Shown here: positions 8,880 to 16,050 of the stretch, one piece after another
Layout of the letters: the number at the start of each line of letters is the position of its first letter
Position numbering within the stretch: position 1 is the stretch's first letter
Source of the DNA: Prorocentrum cordatum
Lineage: Eukaryota > Sar > Dinophyceae > Prorocentrales > Prorocentraceae
Assembly (NCBI GenBank): GCA_963575745.1
Contig: CAUYUJ010018304.1
Location: forward strand, 123,984-143,983
Direction: 5' to 3'
Length of the DNA: 20,000 nt
Program-made: the position numbers and the translations under genes
Notes under the pieces: model-generated
Told to the model about the DNA's origin: nothing
The model's input: only the letters and a program-made list of their open reading frames with translations
Databases searched by the model: none

Positions 8880-9270
8880 CTCTGACTGCGTGCCGATGAT
8901 ATGCAGCCCGATCCCGAGCGACGCCCCCTCGGAGCGCGGCCGCGAGCCCTGAGATACTCACCGTGCGGGGGCTCCGCGAGCCCCCACGGGCTCGCCGCGC
9001 GGCGTGGGCCCGCCACGCCGCTCCGGGGCCCCCCCCCCCGGAGCGCCGTGCCGCCGCGGCGCAGCCCCCCCCTCGCCGCACACCCGCGCGGCTGCGCCGG
9101 GGCCGCGGTTCGCTGCCGCGGGGCTGGACGTCCTGGGCTTCGACCTTCGCTCGGAGAGGGTGCTCCTGAGGGAGCCCGCGCACCGCGCGGCCTGCGTGGC
9201 GGCGGAGGAGATCAACCAGGCTGGGTCGGGAGCCCCGAGACGGGGGGGGGTTCAACGCGAGCGGGGGTCA
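8880..9270. promoter_or_regulatory. CpG-dense block, CpG-island-like
   Basis: CpG occurs every few bases (for example GCCGCGCGGCGTGGGCCCG), with GC content far above the flanks. Such blocks often cover promoters and first exons in animal genomes. Two exon-like signals sit inside: a + strand frame at 9121-9216 that reads like a WD40 blade, and a minus-strand splice-donor match (ACG|GTGAGTAT, GT at 8961-8960). They conflict in direction unless the block is bidirectional. Confidence 0.45.
9106..9216 (+). CDS. Possible exon, WD40-like segment (candidate 1)
   Basis: In the + frame the bases from 9121 read GLDVLGFDLRSERVLL, then REPAHRAACVAAEEIN up to 9216. The pattern of a hydrophobic strand ending in FDL, a turn, RVLL, and a second strand CVAA is what one blade of a WD40 propeller looks like. 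The codons are strongly G/C at third positions. From memory it resembles the first blade of WDR73-type proteins (a FDL..RVL..VAG pattern), but I cannot confirm this. The upstream part of the frame is Pro/Ala/Arg-rich and may be 5' untranslated. The donor is unclear. The nearest GT is in GGCTGG|GTCGGG, which is weak. Confidence 0.22.
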
Positions 9271-9420
9271 GCCAGAGCGCCAGGTCTTGCAGGGTACTGC
9301 AGAGCCAGGGTTGCAGTGACCCAGGCTGGCGCGCACGTCGATGCTGCAGGGTCTAGCAGGATCCTGCAGAGCCCGACTCACCCGGGTTTGGGCTGACCCA
9401 GGTCAGCAGATCCTTGTTTA
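9270..9420. repeat. Short diverged direct repeats with CTGCAG and TGACCCAGG
   Basis: The blocks TTGCAGGGTACTGCAGAGCC...GTGACCCAGGCTGG and CTGCAGGGTC...TCCTGCAGAGCC...CTGACCCAGGTCAG form an imperfect direct repeat with a shift of about 65-85 bp. TGACCCAGGTCA at 9392-9403 is also a short near-palindrome. No gene is seen. Confidence 0.5.
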
Positions 9421-10375
9421 GGGCGCGCGTGCTGCAGCGCAGCCCGATTTTCTTCGGGCGAGTCGGTGGTGACACAGCGGGGGAGCGAGGTTTAGGGTTT
9501 TGGGCTGCTCGAGAGGGTTTTTTGCCCCGTCTCGGCCTCCTGGCGCCGTTGTCGGGCCCGGGACCGTCAAGAGCGGATGCGGATAATTATTGCGCCGCCA
9601 GTGGCCTAGACTCGGAGGACTCTGGACGATCTGCTCTGTGGACAAGCCGCGATCGTTCGAGGCTGAACGATCCAGGTGGTGTCGAGAAGCAACGCCAATG
9701 TCATCTCGACGTCAGCCTGCCGTAGGTCCGTAGGTACAGGGAGCGTAAAGGAGAGGGGCGGAGGAAAAGGGACGCCGGTCGAGGCTGGCGTGGTGGTGTG
9801 GGGGGGGAAGCAGCTTCGGCCGAGTAGACCTCGCAGCTGGGTGCCGTTCGAGCGCTGCTGTGCACACGAGCGGTAGCCTGGGTCATAGTCAGACGATCTG
9901 GGTATGTAGGAAGGTTCAACGATATGGTCCACAGCAAGTACCACGTAGCCATGAGTATCGGTTCAATTGCTGGATTCTACCCCTTCCATGCTGGCCCAGC
10001 CACCCTACCTGTCGCGAGACTCCTGTCCATGAGGGATGACATTCAGGTATGACATTCTGCGTCACGAGGACCAGCTTGAGCCATGAGCCTCGCTAGGGGC
10101 GACACGTGGTCATTTTGCAAGGCTCGAGACGCATGCAGGCGAGTATGCGGCTCACGGAATTCTCTACCAGACCATCCAGCTAATTACGATGCCCAGGCGA
10201 GTTGCATTGATCAGGGAAGTGCGCGAGCACGCAGTGGAACAACGAGGGGGCGCGGCTGTCAAAGCGACGATCGGGGTCTGCCTGAGCACGCCCATGAGTC
10301 GACCATACATACCTTCGCGGATCTTCCGATGGGGGGGGCTCTTGGCAGTTTACCGGGGCAAAATATTGGGGTCAT
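9421..10375. other. Single-copy region without a defensible gene
   Basis: About 950 bp have mixed composition. Frames of about 100 codons exist (9414-9725 and 10083-10379 on +, 9606-9944 on -), but none has a domain, a conserved motif or a compositional advantage over the others. TGACATTC occurs twice within 20 bp (10037 and 10050). The region could be intronic or intergenic. Confidence 0.4.
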
Positions 10376-10590
10376 TTAGGAGGCTTTTGGGGCCTTCTTG
10401 GGGCCCTCTTGGGGCCCTCTTGGGGCTCTCTTGGCGCCCTGCTCTGAACGCCATCTTGGAGGCCATCGATCAAAGAAGGGGGTTCCTTAATTCGCCTTGC
10501 CCCCCCTCAGGAGACCCAACAGTCGCCTCTTGGGGCGCTGTTTGGGCGCTCTTGGGACGCTCTTGGGCACTCTTGGGCACTCTTGGGCAT
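10376..10590. repeat. GGGGCCCTCTT minisatellite cluster 3
   Basis: This is the clearest example of the 11-bp form: GGGGCCCTCTT repeated at 10399-10430, then 10-11-bp GGGCACTCTT units at 10545-10590. About 100 bp of unrelated sequence separates the two blocks. Just to the right, GCCCCAAGACGCGCCAAGAC (about 10621-10640) is the same motif on the opposite strand. The shared spacer of clusters 1, 2 and 4 is not visible here. Confidence 0.85.
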
Positions 10591-11120
10591 CCAGAGCGGC
10601 TCCACTAGAACCGCCAAAGAGCCCCAAGACGCGCCAAGACGGACCCGCGCCAAACCGCGGCTTCTGTCTCCTTCATTCTTCTTTCCATGGGGAATTTGGC
10701 CAGCAACTCGCTAAGTCAAACCGATCTGTTCATGCGCCTCTCCACGTCTGGGTCTTCCTCCCCCTTTGGAAACTTGGGGAGCTCAGGGCAACTTTGGTGG
10801 GCACTCGTAGTATCTTGTCGAATCCTGCGGGTCTCCCGCTCCGAGATGGGTCGGCTGATCGCCTAACGGCACGCTGGCCCACCTGGATTACTGGATTACG
10901 TTCGGGGCATCTCTGCAGCTATGCGCAGGTGAAGGCGGGGGGTGTCCGCTGACCCCGGTCCCACAGGGCCACGGCTCCTTCGACGATGGTGATCAGCTAA
11001 ATGCAGTAATGCAGTAAGAGGGGGCCGGGCGTCATGGGATCGCTCCTTCTCCGCGTCCTCTCTGTCCTCTCCTTCCTCCCCCTCTGTTCCGAGATCTGAA
11101 CGAGCGCGTTCTGTGGTCGC
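10591..11120. other. Single-copy region
   Basis: About 500 bp of mixed sequence follow cluster 3. A + frame (10497-10952) begins inside the repeat and stays open. It reads as plausible but unrecognised residues, such as SVHAPLHVWVFLPLWKLGEL, which is hydrophobic but lacks a clean membrane span. I do not call it a gene. Confidence 0.3.
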
Positions 11121-11125
11121 TTGGA

Positions 11126-11192
11126 GTGGGGGGGGGGTTGGAACCGGACCCCCCCCCCCTTCCCTGGATGGAGGGGGGAGGGTCGAACCCCC
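11126..11192. repeat. G-run/C-run pairs able to fold back
   Basis: Runs of nine or more G or C alternate as GGGGGGGGG, then ACCCCCCCCCC, then GGAGGGGGGAGGG, then AACCCCCCCCC. Neighbouring runs are complementary, so either strand can form GC-only hairpins. The module GGGTCGAACCCCCC resembles the GGGGGGTTCAACCCCCC module at 11761. Confidence 0.7.
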
Positions 11193-11199
11193 CCCCTCG

Positions 11200-11219
11200 T
11201 TGTGGTGGTGGGTGGTGGG

Positions 11220-11250
<31 letters not shown>

Positions 11251-11690
11251 TTGGTGGTGGTGTGGTGGTGGTTGTGGTGGCGGTGGTGGTGGGTTGTGGT
11301 GGTGGTGGTTTTGGTGGTGGTGTGGTGGTGGTTTGTGGTGGTGGTGGTGGTGGTGGGTTGTGGTGGTGACGGTGGTTTGTGGAGGTGGTGCTGGTGGTAG
11401 TGGTGGTGGCGGTGGTGGTGTGGTGTGGTGTGGTGGTGGTGGGTTGTGCTGCTGGTAGTGGTGGTGGTTGTGGCGGTGGTGGTGGTGGTGGTGTGGTAGA
11501 TTCTGGTGGTGATGGTAGTGGTGGTGGGTTTTTGTGGTGGTGGTGGTGGTGATGGTGAGTTGTGGTGGTGGTGCTGGTTGTGGTTATGGTGGTGGCTGTG
11601 GTGGTGGTGGTGGTTGTGTGGTGGGTTGGTGGTGGTGGTGGGTTGAAGCGGTGGTGGTGGTGGTAGTGGTGGTGGTGGTAGTGGTGGTAA
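11200..11690. repeat. (GGT)n / GTGGTG array
   Basis: About 490 bp of GGT triplets are broken by GGGT, GTT, GCT and GAT variants. The + frames give Val-, Gly- or Trp-rich strings and the minus strand gives Thr-, His- or Pro-rich strings. All are repeat shadows, including a 320-codon minus-strand frame (10997-11959). Confidence 0.95.
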
Positions 11691-11912
11691 TCGTCGCTGC
11701 GTCCCCGCCGTCGCTGGCGCCAGCGCCGGCGCTGCTGGCCGCCGCCAGCGCCGCCAGGAGGGGGGGGTTCAACCCCCCCCCACCCCACTCCCCTTAGGCT
11801 GCCTCTGGTCATCTCGTCGCTGCGTCCCCGCTGTCGGCAGCGCCAGCGCTGGCGCCGGCGCCGAGGGCGGGGGGGGGTTCGGGAGGGGGGGGGTTTTGGG
11901 GGGGAGGGGAGT
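11691..11912. repeat. Duplicated GC-rich module with G-runs
   Basis: TCGTCGCTGCGTCCCCGC starts at 11691 and again at 11814. Each copy continues into a GGCGCCAGCGCCGGCGC-like palindromic stretch and then a G-run plus TTC (11761 and 11871). The first G-run is followed by AACCCCCCC, which makes a nearly perfect hairpin at 11761-11779. The second is followed by three more G-runs. Confidence 0.75.
11870..11912 (+). other. Strong G-quadruplex candidate
   Basis: Four G-runs of at least four bases are separated by loops of one to four bases: G7+, TTC, GGGAG9, TTTT, G7, A, GGGG. This satisfies the usual four-run rule many times over on the + strand. Confidence 0.8.
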
Positions 11913-12225
11913 GCCTCTGGTTTTGATCGACGGCGCCGAGTGTTTGGGGGGGGGCCCACCTCCCGTTTCGAAACGCGCTGCCGGATGTTCCCAAGGCAAG
12001 CGCCCGTGAAACGCGCTCTCTCCGAGATCTTGACGAGGAGGCTGCCGATGCTGACCTCTTCTTGTCGGAACCGAGGGTCTCACTGGCCTTCTGTAGTGAG
12101 GAGGAGGAAGGTTCTCCTGTCCTCCCTGCCGCCGAGTTTGACGGGGACTCGCCGGGCTACTTTTTATAGCGCGTTGGTGTTGGTGTCAAATAAGAGTATT
12201 TTCCTCTCCCTCATCCTACCTGCTT
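11913..12225. other. Single-copy region with polypyrimidine tract
   Basis: This is mixed sequence between the G-run module and the second WD40-like candidate. A TTTTCCTCTCCCTCATCC tract at about 12198-12218 resembles the pyrimidine run ahead of a 3' splice site. CTACTTTTTATAGCGCG near 12158 resembles a TATA box but has no supporting context. Confidence 0.3.
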
Positions 12226-12305
12226 GTGTCTGGAGGGTGCCTGGCCGTGTTGGAGGGGGCGGTCTCAGAGATCCGGGTGCCCTCCAGCCTCTCCGTGCCA
12301 CTCAG

Positions 12306-12392
12306 GTTGCCGTGGCAGGCTGGAGCACCTCCGTGTTGGTGGCCGAGGATTCGGGCGCAGTGCACCTGCTGGACGTCAGGAGCGGGGAAGAG
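12306..12392 (+). CDS. Possible exon, WD40 repeat (candidate 2)
   Basis: The frame from 12306 reads VAVAGWST, SVLVAEDSGAVHLLDVRS and GEE: a hydrophobic strand, then D-S-G, then V-H-L-L-D-V-R-S. This is the classic end of a WD40 blade (in the position of xVxLWDxRxG, with Leu for Trp). CCTCTCCGTGCCACTCAG just before it is a fair 3' splice site, so the exon probably starts at 12306. Third positions are mostly G/C. Beyond 12392 the frame continues into GAGCGAGGAGC repeats and then KAKCAENTATIAC. A donor could be near 12450 (GCA|GTACAC). From memory it resembles blades in WDR73 and WDR77 (MEP50). The family is unresolved. Confidence 0.35.
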
Positions 12393-12618
12393 CGAGGAGC
12401 GAGGAGCGAGAAGGCCAAGTGCGCCGAGAACACAGCCACGATCGCCTGCAGTACACTTCCTCCGATTGCATCCCCCTTTCTCCACGCCTGTTACATCCGT
12501 TCCGTTCTCACACCAAGTGACGCCGGCGCTCGCACTGCGCGAGGAGCGAGGAGCGAGGCACGAAGAGCGAGGATGATGCTGCTACTGCGAGTGCAGGGGA
12601 CTAGTGATGAAAGTGAGG
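12393..12618. other. Sequence after WD40-like candidate, with GAGGAGC echoes
   Basis: GCGAGGAGCGAGGAGCGAG at about 12393-12411 recurs as GCGAGGAGCGAGGAGCGAGG near 12539-12558, so the 150 bp between are framed by the same 7-bp-unit repeat. Nothing else is recognised. Confidence 0.5.
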
Positions 12619-12953
12619 TCAATGACAATGACGATGGCGATGTCAATGACGATGCTGATCATAATGATAATGATGGTCATGATGATGATGATGTTGATCA
12701 TGAAGATGATGGTGGTGGTGATGGTGGTGGTGATGGTGATGGTGATGGTGGAAGTGGTGATGTGGAGATGCCGATGATGCTGATGATGCTGCTGCTGATG
12801 ATGATGATGCGGACGATGACGATGATGATGATGATGCTGATGATAGTGTTGGTCATGATGATGAGACTGTTGCTGAAGATGATGATGATGATGATGATGA
12901 TGATTATGATGCTGATTATGATGATGATGATGATCATGGTGGTGGTGGTGATT
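12619..12953. repeat. GAT/GGT trinucleotide array 3
   Basis: Mostly GAT, with AAT, GGT, GCT and GAC variants. A GGT-rich patch lies at 12711-12757 and a purer GAT run at 12879-12907. It carries the same triplet grammar as the two larger arrays. Confidence 0.95.
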
Positions 12954-13007
12954 AGGAGTTTGATGCAGATGATGGTTTTGACGGCGACACCACCGCTGCT
13001 GCTGCTG

Positions 13008-13029
13008 ACGACGACGACAATGACGATGA

Positions 13030-13103
<74 letters not shown>

Positions 13104-13137
13104 TTGCTGTTGTTGTTGTTGTTGTTGCTGCTGTTGC

Positions 13138-13169
<32 letters not shown>

Positions 13170-13186
13170 TCGTCGTCGTCGTCGTT
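13008..13186. repeat. (GTT)n array with GCT and GTC edges
   Basis: A pure run of about 23 GTT units (13031-13100) is followed on the right by GTT/GCT mixtures and then five GTC units. It is preceded by GAC/GAT triplets. The minus-strand poly-Gln frame over this array (CAA/CAG codons, 12582-13196) is a repeat shadow. Confidence 0.95.
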
Positions 13187-13349
13187 GAATTCTCATTTCT
13201 GAAGAATAATTATTGTTGATCCCCCCTCACCGGTGCATGCTGTTTTTTCTCAATCAAAGTGTACCCCTCGACGCTCGCACCCTGCTTTTTGACTCGGAAA
13301 GTCTTCCTGCTCAAACTGGCCCCCTGGCCCCCGGGTTACAACAACAACG
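13187..13349. other. Single-copy spacer
   Basis: About 160 bp contain AATAATTATTG (13206-13216) and otherwise mixed sequence. No gene or RNA is seen. Confidence 0.35.
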
Positions 13350-13580
13350 GCTCCCGCTTGAGACATCCTTACAATTTAGCCAGGACCCCCGCTCCCGCCC
13401 GAGATTTCCTCGCATTTTATTCAGGAAACGCGTTCTCGCTTGGGACTTCCTTACAATTTATTCAGGAATCGTTCTCCCGGCGCTCTGGAGTCGCGCTCTC
13501 GCTGGAGACTTGACTGCAACTTACTGAAGAATGGCCTTGCGTTGGAATTTCTTACAATTTGCCCAAGCGCCGCGCTCCCG
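13350..13580. repeat. 41-bp minisatellite
   Basis: GCTCCCGCTTGAGA begins at 13350. Related starts fall at 13391 and 13432, exactly 41 bp apart each time, and each unit holds a TTACAATTTATTCAGGAA-like core. Two or three further, more degraded units (CTTGACTGCAACTTACTGAAGAA and TTTCTTACAATTTGCC) extend it to about 13580. The period is not a multiple of three, so the open + frames are chance. Confidence 0.8.
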
Positions 13581-13619
13581 ACACCCAGGCACCCAGGAGT
13601 CGCGCCCATTGTGACCCAA

Positions 13620-13860
13620 TGTGCATGCCCTTCGTGGCCCCGCTGTCGCCATTTATGTCCCCCTCACTGTCCTACGTGGCCCAGTTGCTACCATCAGTGG
13701 CCCCATAGTTGCCTTCTGTGGCCCCGCATTATCTGCACTTCGTGGCCCCCGCTCGTTCGCGCTCTTCGTGGCCCCATACGCATTCCCTTCGTGTCCCCGC
13801 TGTCGCCTTTCGTGGCCTACTTCGTGCCCTTCGTGGCCCTGTGTCGTTCTCTCGCTCTCG
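13620..13860. repeat. CTTCGTGGCCCC degenerate minisatellite
   Basis: CTTCGTGGCCCCGCTGTCGCC-like units recur about nine times with 20-32-bp spacing (for example near 13627, 13671, 13697, 13718, 13739, 13766 and 13828). All three + frames are open and show the same Gly-Pro or Trp-Pro periodicity, as a repeat would. Confidence 0.75.
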
Positions 13861-13869
13861 CTTTCGCTT

Positions 13870-13907
13870 GTCGTCGCCGTCGTCGTCGTCGTCGCCGTCG
13901 TCTTCGA

Positions 13908-13942
<35 letters not shown>

Positions 13943-13943
13943 G
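13870..13943. repeat. (GTC)n array
   Basis: GTC units with GCC variants end in a pure run of about ten at 13911-13942. CpG occurs in every unit. Confidence 0.95.
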
Positions 13944-14186
13944 TCCCCTGTCCGTCCCTCTTGGGGTCGGGTCGACGGTCCGCGGCCGCCCCGCCGATCA
14001 GCGCTGCCGCTGGCCAGGCCGACGGTCCGCGGCCGCCCCGCCGCTTGCCGTGGCCCGGCCTGCAGGGAAGAAAGGTATACCCCCCAAAAAGGGGTTCGAT
14101 CGAAGACGAAGAGGGCGGGTATCGAGGGTTTGGGAAATAGGCGTTGTTGGACACTCGAGCAGATAAGGGCGAACAGTCTTAAAATG
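13944..14186. other. GC-rich spacer with a perfect 23-bp direct repeat
   Basis: The block starting GACGGTCCGCGGCCGCCC occupies 13974-13996 and is repeated exactly at 14021-14043. The intervening 24 bp is unrelated. CCCCCCAAAAAGGGG near 14081 is a small hairpin. Frames are open on both strands, none convincing. Confidence 0.7.
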
Positions 14187-14462
14187 ATTGTTGTTGTTGT
14201 TGTTGTTGTTGCTGTTGTTGATGATGATGATGGTGCTGGTGATGCCGATGATGGTGATGCTGATGATGCTGATGATGATGCTGATGATGATGTTGTTGTT
14301 TTATTCTTGTTGTTACTGTTGTTGTTGTCGTCGATGATGCTGATGCTGATGCTGATGCTTATGCTGATGGTGATGCTGATGGTGCTGCTGCTGATTATGA
14401 TGCTGCTGATGGGGATGATCCAGATGACGACGACGCTGATAATGACGATGATGCCACTGGTT
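14187..14462. repeat. Alternating (GTT)n and GAT/GCT arrays
   Basis: In order: GTT (14187-14220), GAT/GCT (14220-14293), GTT with interruptions (14293-14332) and GAT/GCT (14333-14462). The two triplet types abut without spacer, which suggests conversion of one into another by a point change and re-expansion. Confidence 0.9.
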
Positions 14463-14482
14463 GTTATCACCATGCTGTCTTT

Positions 14483-14664
14483 GAGGAGGTGGGGGCGGAG
14501 GAGGAGGAGGAGGAGGGAGGAGGAGGAGGAGGAGGAGGAGGAGGAGAAGTGGGAGGAGGAAGAGGTGGAGGAGGAGGCGGAGGAGGAGGAGGAGGAGGAG
14601 GAGGAGGAGGAGGACGAGCAAGATGAGGAGGAGGAAAAGGAGGAGGAGGAGGAGGAGGAGGAAG
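14483..14664. repeat. (GGA)n array
   Basis: About 180 bp of GGA carry GTG, GAC and GAA interruptions. It lies directly left of the distant copy of the modular element. Purine-only DNA of this length can form triplex structures. Confidence 0.95.
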
Positions 14665-14799
14665 CCGTTGCAACCTTTCAGGGCGAATGTGCGCTGCGTT
14701 GCCGCGAGAGCTACACTGTGAAACCCACTTGCCCTCCATCTTCGGATCTGTTGCAATGCTTGAAAACGAATGTGCGCGGCGCTAGCTTGAGAGCTTAAT

Positions 14800-14960
14800 A
14801 GTGGAGACCCATGCCAAGAAACACCCTGCTTGCCTCCAAGGTGCCCTGGGTTTCTTGGGTTTCGATGGTTTCGCTGTGGGAAGCGCGACGCTCCCACACC
14901 AAACATCAATGGACGTCCTGGGGTCTCAGGGTTGGGTTTCTTGTGGAAGGTTATTGTGGA
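14800..14960. repeat. 160-bp duplicated module, copy 2 (pair of 523-682)
   Basis: This partner retains CpG at four sites where 523-682 has TpG or CpA, so it is probably closer to the ancestral sequence. A GTG at 14801 opens a 68-codon frame, but no ATG starts it and the frame is not selectively conserved. Confidence 0.85.
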
Positions 14961-15103
14961 CTGACCTCCACGGTGCTTTGAAGACGACCCGCCCACTATC
15001 GTTGTAGTTCTTGCGAGTGTCAAGCTCCATGGTGGTAGGTGGTGAAGAGTTCCCGGGTGAAGCGCCCAGCCCTCGCCCTACCGACACGCTTGGGGATTCG
15101 ACA

Positions 15104-15123
15104 GGGAGGGGCTATTTATAAGG
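15104..15123 (+). promoter_or_regulatory. Weak core-promoter-like motif
   Basis: GGGAGGGGC, a GC-box-like string, stands directly before TATTTATAAGG, a TATA-like string. This is the right-end motif of the modular element. Other copies have GTTATGTATAC or GTTATGTGTAAG, so the match may be accidental. Confidence 0.15.
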
Positions 15124-15127
15124 CAAA

Positions 15128-15214
15128 GGGGGAGGAGAAAGACGAGGAAGAGGAGGAGGAGGAGGAGGAGGAGGAGGAGGAGGAGGAGGAGGAGGAGCAG
15201 GAGGAGGAGGAGGG
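15128..15214. repeat. (GGA)n array
   Basis: About 85 bp of GGA/GAA/GAC triplets lie immediately after the distant element copy. Confidence 0.95.
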
Positions 15215-15482
15215 GGAAACCGACCAAATGCGAACCCACGACGCAGCAGGGATGTTCCAGAAAGCCTCCCTCCAAGTTCCTTCTCCACGGGTTCCTGCAA
15301 GAGTGCATTCTCATTGCGGGGCATCGCCCACTGAAGAACATCCGTCTGAGAAGCCGCAAATCAACGTGACTGCTGCGCCCCGACCATCACACATCTTGCC
15401 ATAACACCACTCCTGGGCCTTGAACGCCGCGGATCAACGTGCAAGTGGTGGTGATTGACCTTCCGACGGAGCTTGCCCATCG
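15215..15482. other. Single-copy spacer
   Basis: About 270 bp of mixed sequence. A + frame runs through to 15404 out of the GGA array but shows no domain. I see nothing else. Confidence 0.35.
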
Positions 15483-16020
15483 TCCCCTCCCTCTCCATCC
15501 CCTCTCCTTCCCCTCTCTCCCTCCTCCTCCTCCTCCTCCTCCTCCTCCTCCTACTCCTCCTGTTCCTCTTCCCCCACCCCCCCCTCCACCCCTTCCGACA
15601 GCACGTGGCCTGCCCCACCGCGGATCCAAGGGGGAGGCGCTCAGTGTCCAGAGTATTTTTTTTGTAGCGGGCGCCTTCGTTAGTTTTTGGCTGCTTTCAG
15701 GGGCAACGGCATGGGAGGATAGGCATTTGGTCGCCGATATGGGGCCTCGAAGCCCACCCCGCCCTGGAACGTTCGTGAAGTGCTGCTGGGTGCCCATCGC
15801 TGCTTTATTGGCGATGTATCGCCGCTTCCAGGTGGATTTTTACCCCTATGAGCCGTCCACCCTCATCGTTCCCCCTTCCCCCAGGCCATCGCAGGTCGAT
15901 CCGGTTTCAAGAGATGCCGCAGAGAAGTGGGGCCGATTATTCAAGTGGCTTACGCCATTCCGCCGACCCCCAGAAGGAGTGAGAGCTTGCGGTGATCGCG
16001 GAAGTTGTTTGATATGTTAG
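15439..16020 (+). CDS. Open frame of 193 codons, possible exon with one membrane-like span
   Basis: The first 55 codons read through the CCT tract (Pro-rich) and are unlikely to be coding. The part from about 15640 reads as ordinary protein: SIFFVAGAFVSFWLLSGATA is a 20-residue hydrophobic span. It is followed by AWEDRHLVADMGPRSPPRP, then FVKCCWVPIAALLAMYRRF, VDFYPYEPSTLIVPP, and a charged tail ending KWLTPFRRPP...CLIC before TAG at 16018-16020. No family is recognised. Composition and the absence of a competing long frame make it the better of the long frames here. It has no supported start or splice sites. Confidence 0.22.
   Translation: MQVVVIDLPTELAHRPLPLHPLSFPSLPPPPPPPPPPPTPPVPLPPPPPPPLPTARGLPHRGSKGEALSVQSIFFVAGAFVSFWLLSGATAWEDRHLVADMGPRSPPRPGTFVKCCWVPIAALLAMYRRFQVDFYPYEPSTLIVPPSPRPSQVDPVSRDAAEKWGRLFKWLTPFRRPPEGVRACGDRGSCLIC
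15483..15597. repeat. Pyrimidine-rich tract with (CCT)11
   Basis: CTCCCTCTCC-type sequence contains eleven CCT units at 15520-15552, then CCACCCCCCCCTCCACCCC. It is the only large simple array in the window with its pyrimidine strand on +. It could also act as a long polypyrimidine tract. Confidence 0.9.
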
Positions 16021-16050
16021 GAGCATGGTGGATGCATATGGGGATATTAG

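Larger units (their letters stand above)
14665..15125. repeat. Modular dispersed element, distant copy
   Basis: Element blocks recognisable here are AACGAATGTGCGCGGCGCTAG (near 14766, cf. 110), the 160-bp module at 14800-14960, and a right part GAAGCGCCCAGCCCTCGCCC, TACCGACACGCTTGG and GAGGGGCTATTTATAAGG (15058-15122, cf. 1813-1895). The order matches the left-end copies and the copy again ends in GGA repeats (15128). It is on the same strand as the other copies, about 14 kb away. Confidence 0.6.

Noticed and set aside
10997-11959. 320-codon minus-strand Thr/His/Pro frame
   Set aside because: It is generated by the GGT array and its G-run flanks, and the matching + frames are equally open.
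12582-13196. Minus-strand poly-Gln frame of 204 codons
   Set aside because: It is the complement of the GTT/GCT array. No flanking non-repetitive protein sequence supports a gene.
14085-14110. tRNA T-arm-like GGTTCGATC
   Set aside because: No pairing T-stem, no A-box at the right distance and no cloverleaf could be drawn. Other TTCGA sites in the window fail likewise.
15801-15810. AATAAA on the minus strand (also near 17240 and 18361)
   Set aside because: Isolated hexamers without a supported minus-strand gene are expected by chance.
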